Shown here: in pieces, positions 37,100 to 46,738 of the stretch
Position numbering within the stretch: the stretch's first letter is position 1
How the letters are laid out: every line of letters starts with the position of its first letter
NCBI GenBank assembly: GCA_021778845.1
Contig: JAJYBU010000013.1
Location: 37,284 to 101,283 of the forward strand
Reading direction: 5' to 3'
From: Acidobacteriota bacterium
GTDB taxonomy: Bacteria > Acidobacteriota > Terriglobia > Terriglobales > Acidobacteriaceae
Length of the DNA stretch: 64,000 nt
Translations under genes and position numbers: made by a program
The notes under the pieces: generated by a model
Database searches by the model: none
What the model saw: only the letters and a program-made list of their open reading frames with translations
What the model was told of the DNA's origin: nothing

Positions 37100-38820
37100 G
37101 GGAGTTCAAGGCCGCAGGAACGGTAGTCAAGCTGTTGTTGAGGCGAACCCATGCTGCCCGGCGCACGCCGGTTTCGAGCGGAGCGACTATCCGCTCGTTC
37201 GTTCTTTCTCTGGGGTTCGTCTGCAGCCTCGTAGCGATCGATGCTCAGAGAACCTCTCCAGCGATCAAACAGACGCTGACCTCGCAGTTGCATCAGGCCA
37301 TCGTGACCGCGGAGCTTGGCGACGAAGAGAGAGCGTTAGCCGTAACGCGAGAAATACTCGCTCAGCATCAGAGCTTCGAGCCAGCGCTGAAATTTCAGGG
37401 TGCGCTGCTGGAAGATATGGGCCACGGTCCCGAAGCAGCCGCGTCCTATGAGGCGGCACTCAAGCTGGCACCCTCGGATCCGGAACTACTTTTCAAGGTC
37501 GGTATCTATCAGCTCGAGACAGGCCATCATGCCGCAGCCATCGGCCTATTTGTCCGTGCCCTGAAGTACGCGCCCCGAGACCGTGATACGCTCTTCTACC
37601 TGGCCCAGGCCTACCACCTCAACGGCAACAATGAGCTTGCTCTGAAGACCATACAGGAGTGCCTGAAGGTGGATCCGAGCAATGCTTCCGTCTGGCAGAA
37701 ATATGGAGAGCTGCTTTGTAGTTCTGGAGATAACCAGGCAGCGTTGCACTGGTTTCTCAAAGCGCAGCAAGCGGATCCCACGCTCGATCGAATCGATTTC
37801 GATCTGGGCGTCGCCAATTACAGAAGCATGGATCTGGATCGTGCCCTTACCTCTTCCATGAAGGCGGCCCAGCGCAGACCGAATGATCTCACTGCGCAGG
37901 CTCTGCTTGCTGCGGTCGACGTCAAATTAGGCAAGTGGCAGGATGCCGAGCCCATCTTTCGCGCGATCCTTGTGGTGAAGAGCGAAGACGCTCCTTCGCT
38001 CCTCGGGTTAGGTCAGTGTGAACTGGAGCTACAGAATTACCAACAGGCTGCGGACGTACTTGAACAGTTATTGCAGAACGACCCTACACAGATTCTGGCG
38101 CACTTTTATCTGTCACGAGCGTACGCGGCTCTGGGTAGGACGGCAGATGCTCAGTATGAGGCGGACCTGCACCGCACCATGCTTGAAGAGGTCTCGTCCT
38201 CCGTAGTTCAAGCGGATACGGATCAGGAAAAAATCATCTGGAATCAAGCGCGCCAGTTACTCGTTGAAGACAAGGAGTCGCAGGCGCTGCAGTTGTTCCG
38301 TGATCAATCCAAAGGACCCTTCGCAACCCCGGCGGGATCGTACGTGTTAGTGGGAACTCTGTACTTGTTCATGGATCGACCGAAAGATTCTGAGCGATGC
38401 CTAAATAAGGCTTTGGCCGTGGCTCCGAAGGTCAGCGGAGCCCACACCTCGCTCGGAATGCTGGCGCTTCAGCAGGATGATTTAGCCAAAGCAGAGAGCG
38501 AATTCAAAGCCGAGTTGGCAAATCATCCCAACGACCAATCCGCATTAGCCGAATTTGGTGAAGTGCGTTACCGCCAGCGACGCTGGTCCGAAGCCGCGGA
38601 CCTTCTCTCGAAGTCTAAGACGATGGTTCCTTCGTTGCTGTATATGCTGTGCGACTCTTACTTTCACCTGGGTAAGGTGAAAGAGGCTGATCTCACTGCC
38701 GAATTGTCGGTCGTCTATTCGAAAAATCAGCCCGCGGTGGTGCAGGGGATCATTGATCTGCTGAATCGCAATCAACAAAAAGACCTGGCGGATAAGCTGC
38801 AACGCCAGCAACCTTCCTGA
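37096..38820 (+). CDS. Exported TPR-repeat protein
   Basis: About 574 residues. A signal-peptide-like segment (FVLSLGFVCSLVAIDAQ) begins near residue 34, followed by at least twelve TPR-like units such as EAALKLAPSDPELLFKVGIY, LFVRALKYAPRDRDTLFYLA and ALKTIQECLKVDPSNASVWQ. The GTG start (37096) has GAGGAGG five bases upstream and overlaps the GH3 remnant stop. Transcription should come from the operator-bearing promoter at 36.7 kb. The convergent neighbour encodes a CRTAC1 protein, repeating the TPR-CRTAC1 association at 26.6-29.7 kb. No catalytic motif is visible. Confidence 0.85.
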   Translation: MREFKAAGTVVKLLLRRTHAARRTPVSSGATIRSFVLSLGFVCSLVAIDAQRTSPAIKQTLTSQLHQAIVTAELGDEERALAVTREILAQHQSFEPALKFQGALLEDMGHGPEAAASYEAALKLAPSDPELLFKVGIYQLETGHHAAAIGLFVRALKYAPRDRDTLFYLAQAYHLNGNNELALKTIQECLKVDPSNASVWQKYGELLCSSGDNQAALHWFLKAQQADPTLDRIDFDLGVANYRSMDLDRALTSSMKAAQRRPNDLTAQALLAAVDVKLGKWQDAEPIFRAILVVKSEDAPSLLGLGQCELELQNYQQAADVLEQLLQNDPTQILAHFYLSRAYAALGRTADAQYEADLHRTMLEEVSSSVVQADTDQEKIIWNQARQLLVEDKESQALQLFRDQSKGPFATPAGSYVLVGTLYLFMDRPKDSERCLNKALAVAPKVSGAHTSLGMLALQQDDLAKAESEFKAELANHPNDQSALAEFGEVRYRQRRWSEAADLLSKSKTMVPSLLYMLCDSYFHLGKVKEADLTAELSVVYSKNQPAVVQGIIDLLNRNQQKDLADKLQRQQPS

Positions 38821-38841
38821 GAATTTCTTATTCCTGGAGCA

Positions 38842-40608
38842 TTACTTGGAATTCGTCGCAGCTTCTTTAATCGTGAGAACCTGATCGGCTTTGACCTGGG
38901 TCAGCACCTGCTTGATACCAGTGGGCCACCACAGCTCAATGCGATCGATCACCGCGTCGTCTCCCAAACCAAAGTGAACGCGTTTGTCACTGGAGGAGTT
39001 ATAACTGACAGTCGTCGTGGCCTCATTGTACTGGCTACCATGTGCTGTCGTGATCTTCACCTTGGTTCCCAATCCATCGCGGTTGTCTCTCCCTCCCACC
39101 AGCTTTAGAAGGATCCAGTGATGGTGGTTCGTGGTACGGTTCATCAGAATTTCGGGTGGCCCATTGAGAACCGTCACGACCACATCCACCTTGCCGTCGT
39201 TATTCAAATCGCCAAACGCAGCTCCGCGATGAGCTGCCGGGACGGCAAAGCCTGGACCGGCAGTCCTGCTCACGTTCTCGAACTTGAAATCTCCTAAATT
39301 CCGGAAGATCGTATTGGGCAGGCGGAACGGCCTGTGTTCAATCTCCAACGAATTATCCAGAATCGCCGAGTTCGCCGTGAAAAGATCCTTGAGCCCATCG
39401 TTGTCAAAGTCATACGCGCCCGTCCCCCACGCCGTAAGGCTGCTAGTTTCAGCAGTAAGTCCCGACACACCTGTGACGTCATTGAACTGGCCCTTACCCA
39501 TATTCTTGTAGAGCGGAAACGAGTCACCGAACATTGCAGTATGGAAAATATCGGGAAGCCCGTCGTTATTCATGTCCCGAAAGTCTGCGCCCATCCCTGC
39601 AACGGTCTTTCCCATCTCGTTGTAGGCAACGCCGTCATCCATCGCCTGATCGGTAAAGGTGCCATCCCCATTGTTATGCAGCAGCAGATTCGGATAGGTG
39701 TCATTCGACACAAAGATATCGGTAAATCCGTCACCATCGTAGTCCGCAAAGGCCACGCCCATTCCTTTGCCAACGTACTGTCCAATGTGCGACGAGACCG
39801 AGACGTCCGTGAAAGTGCCATCGCCATTATTACGGTACAGAATGTTGGGCGTTCCCTGGAAATCATTCGGTGAGCAGTAAGTGGGAAGCTTCTGCACGCT
39901 GCAAAGCGATGCGGTCTTCACGTTGTAATCCAGGTAATTGATCACCAGCAGATCAAGCAATCCATCGTTGTTGTAGTCGAACCATCCAGCGGCCACCGCC
40001 CAGGCCTTACCCATGCCCGGCACGATGCCGGCAACTCCAGCCTTCGCCGTGACATCGGTAAACGTACCGTCGCCGTTATTGTGGAAGAGTTGATTCTGGT
40101 TGAAACCGGTGACGTAAAGATCAACGTACCCATCGTTGTCGTAGTCCCCTGCGGCAACGCCCATCGAGTAGCCGATGCCAGCCAGACCCGACTTATCCGT
40201 GACGTCGGTAAACGTACCATCCCCGTTGTTGTGGAACAATCGGTTCGAGAAACTGGAGTCCGTCTTGTCCAGTGAGGGTATCGCCGCGCCGTTGGTAAAG
40301 AAGATATCGAGCAGTCCATCATTGTCATAGTCAAACAGCGCGACCCCACCGGTCATCGTCTCGATGGAATAGCGAGTAGGACTGATGCTGTTCTTGAGCG
40401 CGAAATGTATCTTCGACTGCTTCAGGACGTTCTCGAACGTGATTGCCGCCGGAGTCGCAATAGTACTCTTGGTAGCGGTTTGCTTCGTTGTCGTCTGTGC
40501 CTGTATCCTCGCGCTGCTGAAGCCGAAAGGAAGGCAGAGGAAAAGAACTCTAGATGCCACGAGGATGAAGCGAAGGATCTTCACAAAGTCAGGAGGAAGC
40601 TGCACCAA
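38842..40608 (-). CDS. CRTAC1-family exported protein (FG-GAP/VCBS repeats plus UnbV/ASPIC domain)
   Basis: An N-terminal hydrophobic segment (FILVASRVLFLCLPFGFSSA) precedes FG-GAP blades such as DYDNDGLLDIFFTNG, DYDNDGYVDLYVTGF, DYNNDGLLDLLVINY and DYDGDGFTDIFVSND. The C-terminal UnbV/ASPIC domain shows VHFGLGDDAVIDRIELWWPTG. Length up to 588 aa. The start is uncertain: GTG at 40608 or GTG eight codons later, neither with a strong ribosome-binding site. It converges on the TPR gene with a 21-bp gap. It is the third member of this family in the window; function unknown. Confidence 0.87.
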   Translation of the reverse strand: MVQLPPDFVKILRFILVASRVLFLCLPFGFSSARIQAQTTTKQTATKSTIATPAAITFENVLKQSKIHFALKNSISPTRYSIETMTGGVALFDYDNDGLLDIFFTNGAAIPSLDKTDSSFSNRLFHNNGDGTFTDVTDKSGLAGIGYSMGVAAGDYDNDGYVDLYVTGFNQNQLFHNNGDGTFTDVTAKAGVAGIVPGMGKAWAVAAGWFDYNNDGLLDLLVINYLDYNVKTASLCSVQKLPTYCSPNDFQGTPNILYRNNGDGTFTDVSVSSHIGQYVGKGMGVAFADYDGDGFTDIFVSNDTYPNLLLHNNGDGTFTDQAMDDGVAYNEMGKTVAGMGADFRDMNNDGLPDIFHTAMFGDSFPLYKNMGKGQFNDVTGVSGLTAETSSLTAWGTGAYDFDNDGLKDLFTANSAILDNSLEIEHRPFRLPNTIFRNLGDFKFENVSRTAGPGFAVPAAHRGAAFGDLNNDGKVDVVVTVLNGPPEILMNRTTNHHHWILLKLVGGRDNRDGLGTKVKITTAHGSQYNEATTTVSYNSSSDKRVHFGLGDDAVIDRIELWWPTGIKQVLTQVKADQVLTIKEAATNSK

Positions 40609-40701
40609 TAAAAAATCGGGAGATATTTAACACACACTCTCTCTCGCAGATTCTATCGCACGAACTGCTGGGAGCGGTTGAACGCATGTTACGAATAGAG
40701 A

Positions 40702-41091
40702 CTAGGTGTATAGTCCCTGTATTTGTTGGATTGGGTTGAAAGTAGATCTGTCTGGGGTTTGCGTCCAGAGCTTGCAGAGGTATTCGTAGGGGGTAAGGCC
40801 TTTGAGGGGCTTGAGTCTTGGGTCGAAGTTGCAGGCTCCGAGGAAGTCGTTCAAGTACGCTTTGAGTTGGTTGTGGGTGTCGTAGAAGTATCGCTTGACC
40901 GCAGCGTCCTTGATGGTTCGGTTCATGCGTTCGACTTGCCCGTTGCTCCACCGAAAGAACCGTCGATCTCGGAACGGTTGGTCCAGTCCGGCGATCCGGC
41001 GGTGGACTCCTGCTTCTTCCACTTGGCGACCATCTCCTGGTTGATGCCGTGACGACGCGCCAAGACCCTCAGGCTCTCTTGACTACGTTAT
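40702..41091 (-). pseudogene. IS481-type transposase remnant with internal deletion
   Basis: Reading leftwards, the N-terminal helix-turn-helix survives as ESLRVLARRHGINQEMVAKW followed by KKQESTAGSPDWTNRSEI. After a shift and deletion the C-terminus follows in another frame: RWSNGQVERMNRTIKDAAVK, LKAYLNDFLGACNF and LKGLTPYEYLCKLWT. Most of the DDE core is gone apart from the NGQVERMNRT segment carrying the final Glu. It is inactive. It marks the border between the beta-glucan-like region and the N-glycan-like region. Confidence 0.8.
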
Positions 41092-41338
41092 ATCGCTCGA
41101 CGGATCACCTATGTCGTGCGGGCGCTCCGATGTAAAACCTGTCCCATCGTGCCTCCTTCTCTCGCTCACAAAAGTATGCACCACCAAATGCCGGACTATA
41201 CAGCTAATCTGCCGCTAATCCTGCGGTTGTGTTTGAGACTTCGTTCGCTCTGCCAGCAGCATGTATCGACAGCCAATGAATGGAACCTTCATCCTTGGAT
41301 CTGATGCATGCATATGCGTCAACTCTACAACTCTAGTA
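41092..41338. other. Short non-coding gap after the IS481 remnant
   Basis: About 250 bp between the IS481 remnant and the glycosylasparaginase stop. No coding sequence, terminator or promoter is recognisable; it may be leftover transposon flank. Confidence 0.35.
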
Positions 41339-42583
41339 TTAGAAAGGGTGGATGCTTAGCGTGTTGCCTTCGAAGAGATAGTCGCAGGGTTCAGTGCGGA
41401 GGGTGCCGTCGTGGACGACGAATTTCTTCTGGGAGCCGGTGCCGCGGGTGCTCCATAGAGAGACGCCAGCATAGGCGCCGTCGCGGCGGACGATGTAGTA
41501 GATCATGTCCAGATAGCGGAGCTTGGTCATATCGTTGTTGTAGTTGCGCGCAATGCGGCGGAGGGCTTCGAGACCGGCTTCTTTGGGGGTTGCGCCCTGA
41601 CGCATCTGGTCGATGATGGTGTGCGCGCCGACAACCTTGATGTTCTCTTCGCCGTTGCCGGTGGCGCCTGCGGAGCCGATGTCCTGATCGGTGTAACAAC
41701 CGGCGCCGATGATGGGGGAGTCGCCGACGCGGCCGGGAATCTTCCATGCGAGGCCGGAGGTTGTGGTGGCTCCAGATAGCTCGCCTTTAGTGTTGAGCGC
41801 GGAGACGTGGATGGTTCCGGTGGTGGGCCACATGACCTGGAGGACGGCTTCCACACGGAGTCGCGCGGGAATACCCATGCGGTCGGCGCGCTCGGAGAGG
41901 TAGCGCATGCGTGCTTCAACGGCCGGTAAGTGTTCTGTGGTCGGGTGGCGCGGGATGAGGGCGGCGTGCGGGATGGCTCCGGGTGGGGCTGCGATCGGAG
42001 GCTTCCAGTCGGGGCTGTCCAGGCCAGGACCCCACCAGCCAATTCCGTGCTCCTTCCATAGCAACCAGATCTTGCGGGCGTCGTCGGTCAGGAGGTTTTC
42101 TTTCGGGAAGCCTTCGTCGACGGCGAATTGTTCGGCGTTGTTGCCGACGATCATGACGTGCGCGGTGCGACGCATGACCGTTTCGGCGACGCGGGCGGCG
42201 TGGCGGATGTTGGGCAGTGCGGCGACGGAGCCGGCGCGGCGCGTGGGGCCATGCATAACCGAGGCGTCAAGTTCGACGATGCCGTCTTCGTTGGGCAGTC
42301 CGCCCAGGCCGACGCTGTGGTCGTTGGGATCATCCTCGCGGGCCTGACAGATGTGCAGGGCGGCGTCGAGGGTGTCGGCGCCGCCCTCGAGCAGGGCGTA
42401 GGCCTCGGCTACGGAGTTGTCGCCGGTTTCGCGGGTGATGATGACGGGCTTCTTTGGAGGGGAGTAGGCGACCGGCAGGTTATTACCGTGAGCGGGTTCA
42501 GGCGGTTGGGCGGCTGCGCTGCCGGCAACTCCGGCGGCCAGCAGGGCTGTCCTGGACAAGAAGTCGCGACGACTGGTGGACAT
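41339..42583 (-). CDS. N4-(beta-N-acetylglucosaminyl)-L-asparaginase (Ntn hydrolase), Tat-exported
   Basis: Glycosylasparaginases split the GlcNAc-Asn bond that joins N-glycans to protein, after autocleavage exposes a nucleophilic Thr. That Thr is residue 257 in TTGTIHVSALNTKGELSG, followed by the hallmark WKIPGRVGDSPIIGAG and SAGATGNGEE. The N-terminus MSTSRRDFLSRTALLAAG is a classic Tat signal. The ATG at 42583 has a GGAGGG site; a frame back to 42655 lacks one. Length about 414 aa, slightly longer than soluble relatives because of the leader. Divergent from the TonB receptor gene. With GH92, GH125 and GH35 nearby it points to glycoprotein N-glycan scavenging. Confidence 0.92.
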   Translation of the reverse strand: MSTSRRDFLSRTALLAAGVAGSAAAQPPEPAHGNNLPVAYSPPKKPVIITRETGDNSVAEAYALLEGGADTLDAALHICQAREDDPNDHSVGLGGLPNEDGIVELDASVMHGPTRRAGSVAALPNIRHAARVAETVMRRTAHVMIVGNNAEQFAVDEGFPKENLLTDDARKIWLLWKEHGIGWWGPGLDSPDWKPPIAAPPGAIPHAALIPRHPTTEHLPAVEARMRYLSERADRMGIPARLRVEAVLQVMWPTTGTIHVSALNTKGELSGATTTSGLAWKIPGRVGDSPIIGAGCYTDQDIGSAGATGNGEENIKVVGAHTIIDQMRQGATPKEAGLEALRRIARNYNNDMTKLRYLDMIYYIVRRDGAYAGVSLWSTRGTGSQKKFVVHDGTLRTEPCDYLFEGNTLSIHPF

Positions 42584-42976
42584 TGCTTTCCCTCCGATGG
42601 GGTGAAACTGCACTTGAGCCAACCGATGTTCCGAATGTATCCGAATCGGAGTCAACTATATGAATCGATGGTACATATAGCGTGCGAATTATTTACTTAG
42701 GGGCGGAGCGGGGAACATGGGAGCCGGGTTTTGGAGAAAGCGCGACGCTGAAACTGATTGAATCGCAATCGCAATAATGATTATATTCTTCACAAATCAG
42801 TTTACAACCCTATACATGACGTGTACGATCTTCTCCAACGCAAACATTGATCATTTTCATTCTCTGGTTGTGGGAAAGTACGGAACCAGGGAAGGAAGAC
42901 CGGGTGAGCGGCTGAACTTTGTGAGGGCAGTACCAAGACATAACGATTCATCTACGAAGAAAGGTAGAAATTAACC
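42584..42976. other. Divergent regulatory region, glycosylasparaginase / TonB receptor
   Basis: About 390 bp without a gene. It contains an inverted repeat CTATATG-N11-CATATAG (42656-42680) close to the glycosylasparaginase start, and an imperfect palindrome around TACATGACGTGTA near 42814-42826. Either could bind the DeoR or a LacI regulator; no CAAACGTTTG site is present. Confidence 0.4.
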
Positions 42977-45900
42977 ATGGGTCGATCGAACCAACGAACT
43001 TTTCTGCGGCTTGCGTTTGCAGTCGTTCTGGGTGCCTTCCTGGTGATGGCAACTCGCGTGGCGTTGGGCCAAAATGCGCAGGGAAACATCCTGGGGCACA
43101 TTGTGGATCCTTCCGGAGCGGCGATTGCCGGGGCGAAGGTGACGATCACGAACCAGAATACGAACGTGCAGAGCAGCTATGTCACGAATGCGACCGGCGA
43201 CTATTCAGTGCTGCAACTCAACCCGGGGCCATATTCGATGTCGGTGGTGGCGCCGGGCTTCCAGACTGCGACCACGTCCGGGTTGATCCTCGAAGTGGAG
43301 CAGACGCTGCGTCAGGACTTCAAGTTGGTGGTCGGCAAGGTATCGACTTCGGTGGCGGTGACGGGAAGCACGCAGATGTTGCATACGTCGGACGCTACGG
43401 TGGGGCAGGTGATACAGGGAAAACTGATGGAATCGCTGCCAATGAATGGGCGCGACTTCACTAATTTAATGCTGACAAATATCGGTACGAATATTACGCC
43501 GGGAGGGTCGGGGCCAGACTGGAGTTATCACGGACTGAATACTACTTACTATGAAGTAAGTGCAGACGGAGCGCAGGCCCAGTCCACGAGTTACAGCGTG
43601 GATGGAATTTATGACGCGGATTATTTCTTCAGCGTGCCTATTAATATTCCGAATGAGAGCGCCATTCAGGAATTCAAAATGATGAATGGCATGTATGGAG
43701 CGGAGTATGGCCCGGGCGTTGCACAGGTTAATGTTGCGATCAAGTCGGGAACTAACCATGTGCACGGGGAATTGTACGAAACATTTCAGAATAATGATAT
43801 ACAGCCGGATAACCAGTTTGTAGCAGCACAGAATAAGCTGACCGGTAGCAATATTCCGTTGAGCACGCCATATAGCCAGAACGAGTTTGGCGGCGCTGCT
43901 GGCGGTCCGTTAACAATTCCATTTGTTTACAATGGAAAGGACCGAACGTTCTGGTTTGTGAGCTATGACGGCGGGCGGTATAACTCGACGAATAGCCCAT
44001 CTTCGGTGCTGACGCCTTCGGCTGCAGAACTGGGAGGCAACTTTCAGAGTTGGCCTTATCCGATCTACAATCCACAGTCGACTGTTCCTAACCCTTCGTA
44101 TAACTCCAATCTTCCATTGAGTGCGACCAATTCACCGATTATTCGTACGCCGTTTCCGGGAAATATCATTCCTGCGCCGGAGTTAGATCCAGTTGCAGCG
44201 AAAATGGCAGCGTATTTCAATACACCAAACACGCCGAACTGTACGGACGCGGAGAGTATTACTACGGGGTGCCAGAATTTCTCTGGCAATACGGAGACCA
44301 CTAAACGGACGGACATCGAGACGGTCCGGTTCGACGAGTATTTTGGAAAGGGCGACCATATCTTCCTGACCGGGAATATGGGGAACCTGTCGCAGGTGAA
44401 TACCAGCATCTCGTATGGGCAGGGAAACACCACCTATGCGCGGCCGAAGCTGTTTGGCGCTACATGGAGCCATGTGTTCAATCCGAGCACGCTGAACCAG
44501 GCTACGATTGGCTACAGTCGAGACCATTATCTGACTGGGCCTACGACGGCGTATGGACCGAATGTATCGGCCATCGTGGGATTTTCAAACGCTATCGTCA
44601 ACCCGGTGACATTCGATCTACCCAATACCTGTCTCTTCAATTACTACTGCATAGGCGGCGGCGAACCTACGACGTATGCGGATAATATCTACCAGGGTGT
44701 GGATACGTTCACGCTGGTTCGTGGGCGGCACAACATGGACTTCGGCATTGACGCTCGCCGGGTGCAACTGTTCGAACTGGATAACTATGGCGGAACCGGA
44801 TCGCTGAACTTCAATGGACAATATACTTCGCTGGTACCGGGCTTTGCAGGACAGGGGTGGAGCACTGGAGGTGTAGTGAATCCTAATCTGGCGTATGCAG
44901 GAAATGCAGTCGCTGATTTTGTCCTTGGCGATCCGAATTCCGCCAATGGACCTCCGCCGCTGGGGACCGATGATTTTATTCTCTGGGGTACTAACTGGAA
45001 TCTTTATTTCCAGGATAATTTCCATGTCAGCGAACATTTGACACTCAATGCCGGGCTGCGCTGGGAGAGGCCGGCAAACTTTCACACCACGGATAATAGC
45101 GGTTACGCCTTCAACCCTGCCAATGGAGGGCAACTGATCTGGGCTAATTGCGCCTTCACCAAGCCAATTCTGGCTGGGGGCGGCAATCCGAACTATCTGG
45201 GATGCGGAGCGAGCAATACGCTAGTGCCGGTCGATAATAAGGACTTTGCGCCTCGGCTAGGATTTTCTTATAACCCGGCATTTTCTACTAAGCTTGTAGT
45301 TCGCGGTGGCTTTGGACTGTTCTACGGTCTTTACAATCGCTACTATGATGGGACGCAATTCGACAAGAACAGCTTGTACAACCAGGCTGCTGCACCTTAC
45401 CAGAACACGACCGGGCAGGAAACTCAATCGACAGCGGTGCTTAAGACTCTGTGGCAGCCTCCGATTACGGCCAATCAAAGCTTCAGTCTGCCGGCGTATG
45501 AGTTCCCGTACAACCAGGTAGATTGGCCCTACAACCATAACCCTTACGACATGCAGTGGTCGCTCGATACGGAGTACTCTCTGACCGAGTTGTTGATGTT
45601 GGACGTGGGCTATGTGGGAGACGCGGGACGGCGCCAACCGAGCCAGGATATTGTTGGGGCGGCTACGCTTCCGACGGTGGCCGGGGACACTTGCAACTCG
45701 CTGGCGGATGCCTCGCAGGCGACCGGAGGCAATGCGGCCTGCGCAACCGACCCGAACTTCCAGCCTATCGATTCACGCACGCCGTATGCCAATATGCCGC
45801 CGTATTTCTATGCGAATATTAACGGCTTTTCGTCCAGCTATAACGCACTCCAGGTGCAGTTGATTCAGCGCCCGTGGCATGGGCTGGTTTATCACCTGAA

Positions 45901-46579
45901 CTACACCTACTCGAAGACGATGGATCTTACTTCGGGTATTAACCTTATCAGCGGCGAACCGGGCCTGATTCAGGATCCGCACCATCCATACGCGGAGTAT
46001 GGGTTGTCGGCTTCGGACCAGACGCATCGCGTTGTAGCTACGTATTCGTATCAGATTCCAGACCACCTGATTCGCAAGAAGGGTCTGGACTGGTTGGTTT
46101 CAGGATGGACTACGAGCGGCGTGTACCAACTGGCGAGCGGGTTCCCCTTTGCGGTGTATGGAAATCCTTCGGCGGACCAGATGGGAGAGTATTACGGGAG
46201 TAGAATTCTGGCGAATTCTACATTCCAAAATGCTGCTGGTTTCAAGAGTACCTTGGGTAAGTATTTCGATCCGACCAAGTACTCGACTCCGGCACTGGGA
46301 CGTTATGGCAACACCAACAAGAGTCCGGAACGCGGGCCATACTTTACCAACCTCGATGCCAGCTTCGGTAAGACGAGCCGCCTAGGCGGGTCGAGAACCC
46401 TGATTACCCGCGTGGAGATATTCAATATGGGATCGACGTGGCACTCCAATCCCGGGAAGTTGTTTCCAGACTCGACGGTCACCGATACGAACTTTGGATC
46501 GTTGATCAATCCGACGTATGGCAATATTTCGTTGTGGAATCCCCACATCATGCAACTAACTGCGCAGTTCAACTTCTAA
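42977..46579 (+). CDS. TonB-dependent receptor with carboxypeptidase-regulatory-like N-domain
   Basis: About 1200 residues. A signal peptide (RLAFAVVLGAFLVMATRVALGQ) is followed by the regulatory-like Ig fold (GNILGHIVDPSGAAIAGAKV), a plug (MESLPMNGRDFTNLML, then EYGPGVAQVNVAIKSGTNHV) and a long barrel ending in QFNF with the terminal Phe expected for outer-membrane insertion. It is related to, but diverged from, the receptor at 23158. AAAGG precedes the ATG and a strong terminator follows the stop. Flanked by glycosylasparaginase, CutC and DeoR genes, it probably imports glycan or glycopeptide pieces; the ligand is inferred from context only. Confidence 0.93.
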   Translation: MGRSNQRTFLRLAFAVVLGAFLVMATRVALGQNAQGNILGHIVDPSGAAIAGAKVTITNQNTNVQSSYVTNATGDYSVLQLNPGPYSMSVVAPGFQTATTSGLILEVEQTLRQDFKLVVGKVSTSVAVTGSTQMLHTSDATVGQVIQGKLMESLPMNGRDFTNLMLTNIGTNITPGGSGPDWSYHGLNTTYYEVSADGAQAQSTSYSVDGIYDADYFFSVPINIPNESAIQEFKMMNGMYGAEYGPGVAQVNVAIKSGTNHVHGELYETFQNNDIQPDNQFVAAQNKLTGSNIPLSTPYSQNEFGGAAGGPLTIPFVYNGKDRTFWFVSYDGGRYNSTNSPSSVLTPSAAELGGNFQSWPYPIYNPQSTVPNPSYNSNLPLSATNSPIIRTPFPGNIIPAPELDPVAAKMAAYFNTPNTPNCTDAESITTGCQNFSGNTETTKRTDIETVRFDEYFGKGDHIFLTGNMGNLSQVNTSISYGQGNTTYARPKLFGATWSHVFNPSTLNQATIGYSRDHYLTGPTTAYGPNVSAIVGFSNAIVNPVTFDLPNTCLFNYYCIGGGEPTTYADNIYQGVDTFTLVRGRHNMDFGIDARRVQLFELDNYGGTGSLNFNGQYTSLVPGFAGQGWSTGGVVNPNLAYAGNAVADFVLGDPNSANGPPPLGTDDFILWGTNWNLYFQDNFHVSEHLTLNAGLRWERPANFHTTDNSGYAFNPANGGQLIWANCAFTKPILAGGGNPNYLGCGASNTLVPVDNKDFAPRLGFSYNPAFSTKLVVRGGFGLFYGLYNRYYDGTQFDKNSLYNQAAAPYQNTTGQETQSTAVLKTLWQPPITANQSFSLPAYEFPYNQVDWPYNHNPYDMQWSLDTEYSLTELLMLDVGYVGDAGRRQPSQDIVGAATLPTVAGDTCNSLADASQATGGNAACATDPNFQPIDSRTPYANMPPYFYANINGFSSSYNALQVQLIQRPWHGLVYHLNYTYSKTMDLTSGINLISGEPGLIQDPHHPYAEYGLSASDQTHRVVATYSYQIPDHLIRKKGLDWLVSGWTTSGVYQLASGFPFAVYGNPSADQMGEYYGSRILANSTFQNAAGFKSTLGKYFDPTKYSTPALGRYGNTNKSPERGPYFTNLDASFGKTSRLGGSRTLITRVEIFNMGSTWHSNPGKLFPDSTVTDTNFGSLINPTYGNISLWNPHIMQLTAQFNF

Positions 46580-46619
46580 AGCAGGCGTAGCACGTCTAAC
46601 CAAGAGTGTTCACGTTTAC

Positions 46620-46660
46620 GCGGCTTCCTTGTGATACGCAAAGGCAAGGAAGCCGCTTTT
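46620..46660 (+). terminator. Rho-independent terminator after the second TonB receptor
   Basis: A perfect 12-bp stem, GCGGCTTCCTTG (46620-46631) and CAAGGAAGCCGC (46645-46656), with a 13-base loop and a TTTT run. It insulates the receptor from the cutC-deoR pair. Confidence 0.85.
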
Positions 46661-46738
46661 CCTATGATGTTGCCGGCGGGAGGGAACCGCGAACGGTTCC
46701 TTGCGGAAGTCCGTTATTTCGCTTGGGTACGAAGAGCC

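Noticed and set aside
42814..42826. CAAACG-type operator upstream of the second TonB receptor
   Set aside because: The palindrome there (TACATGACGTGTA) is imperfect and does not share the CAAACGTTTG core, so it is not counted in the regulon.
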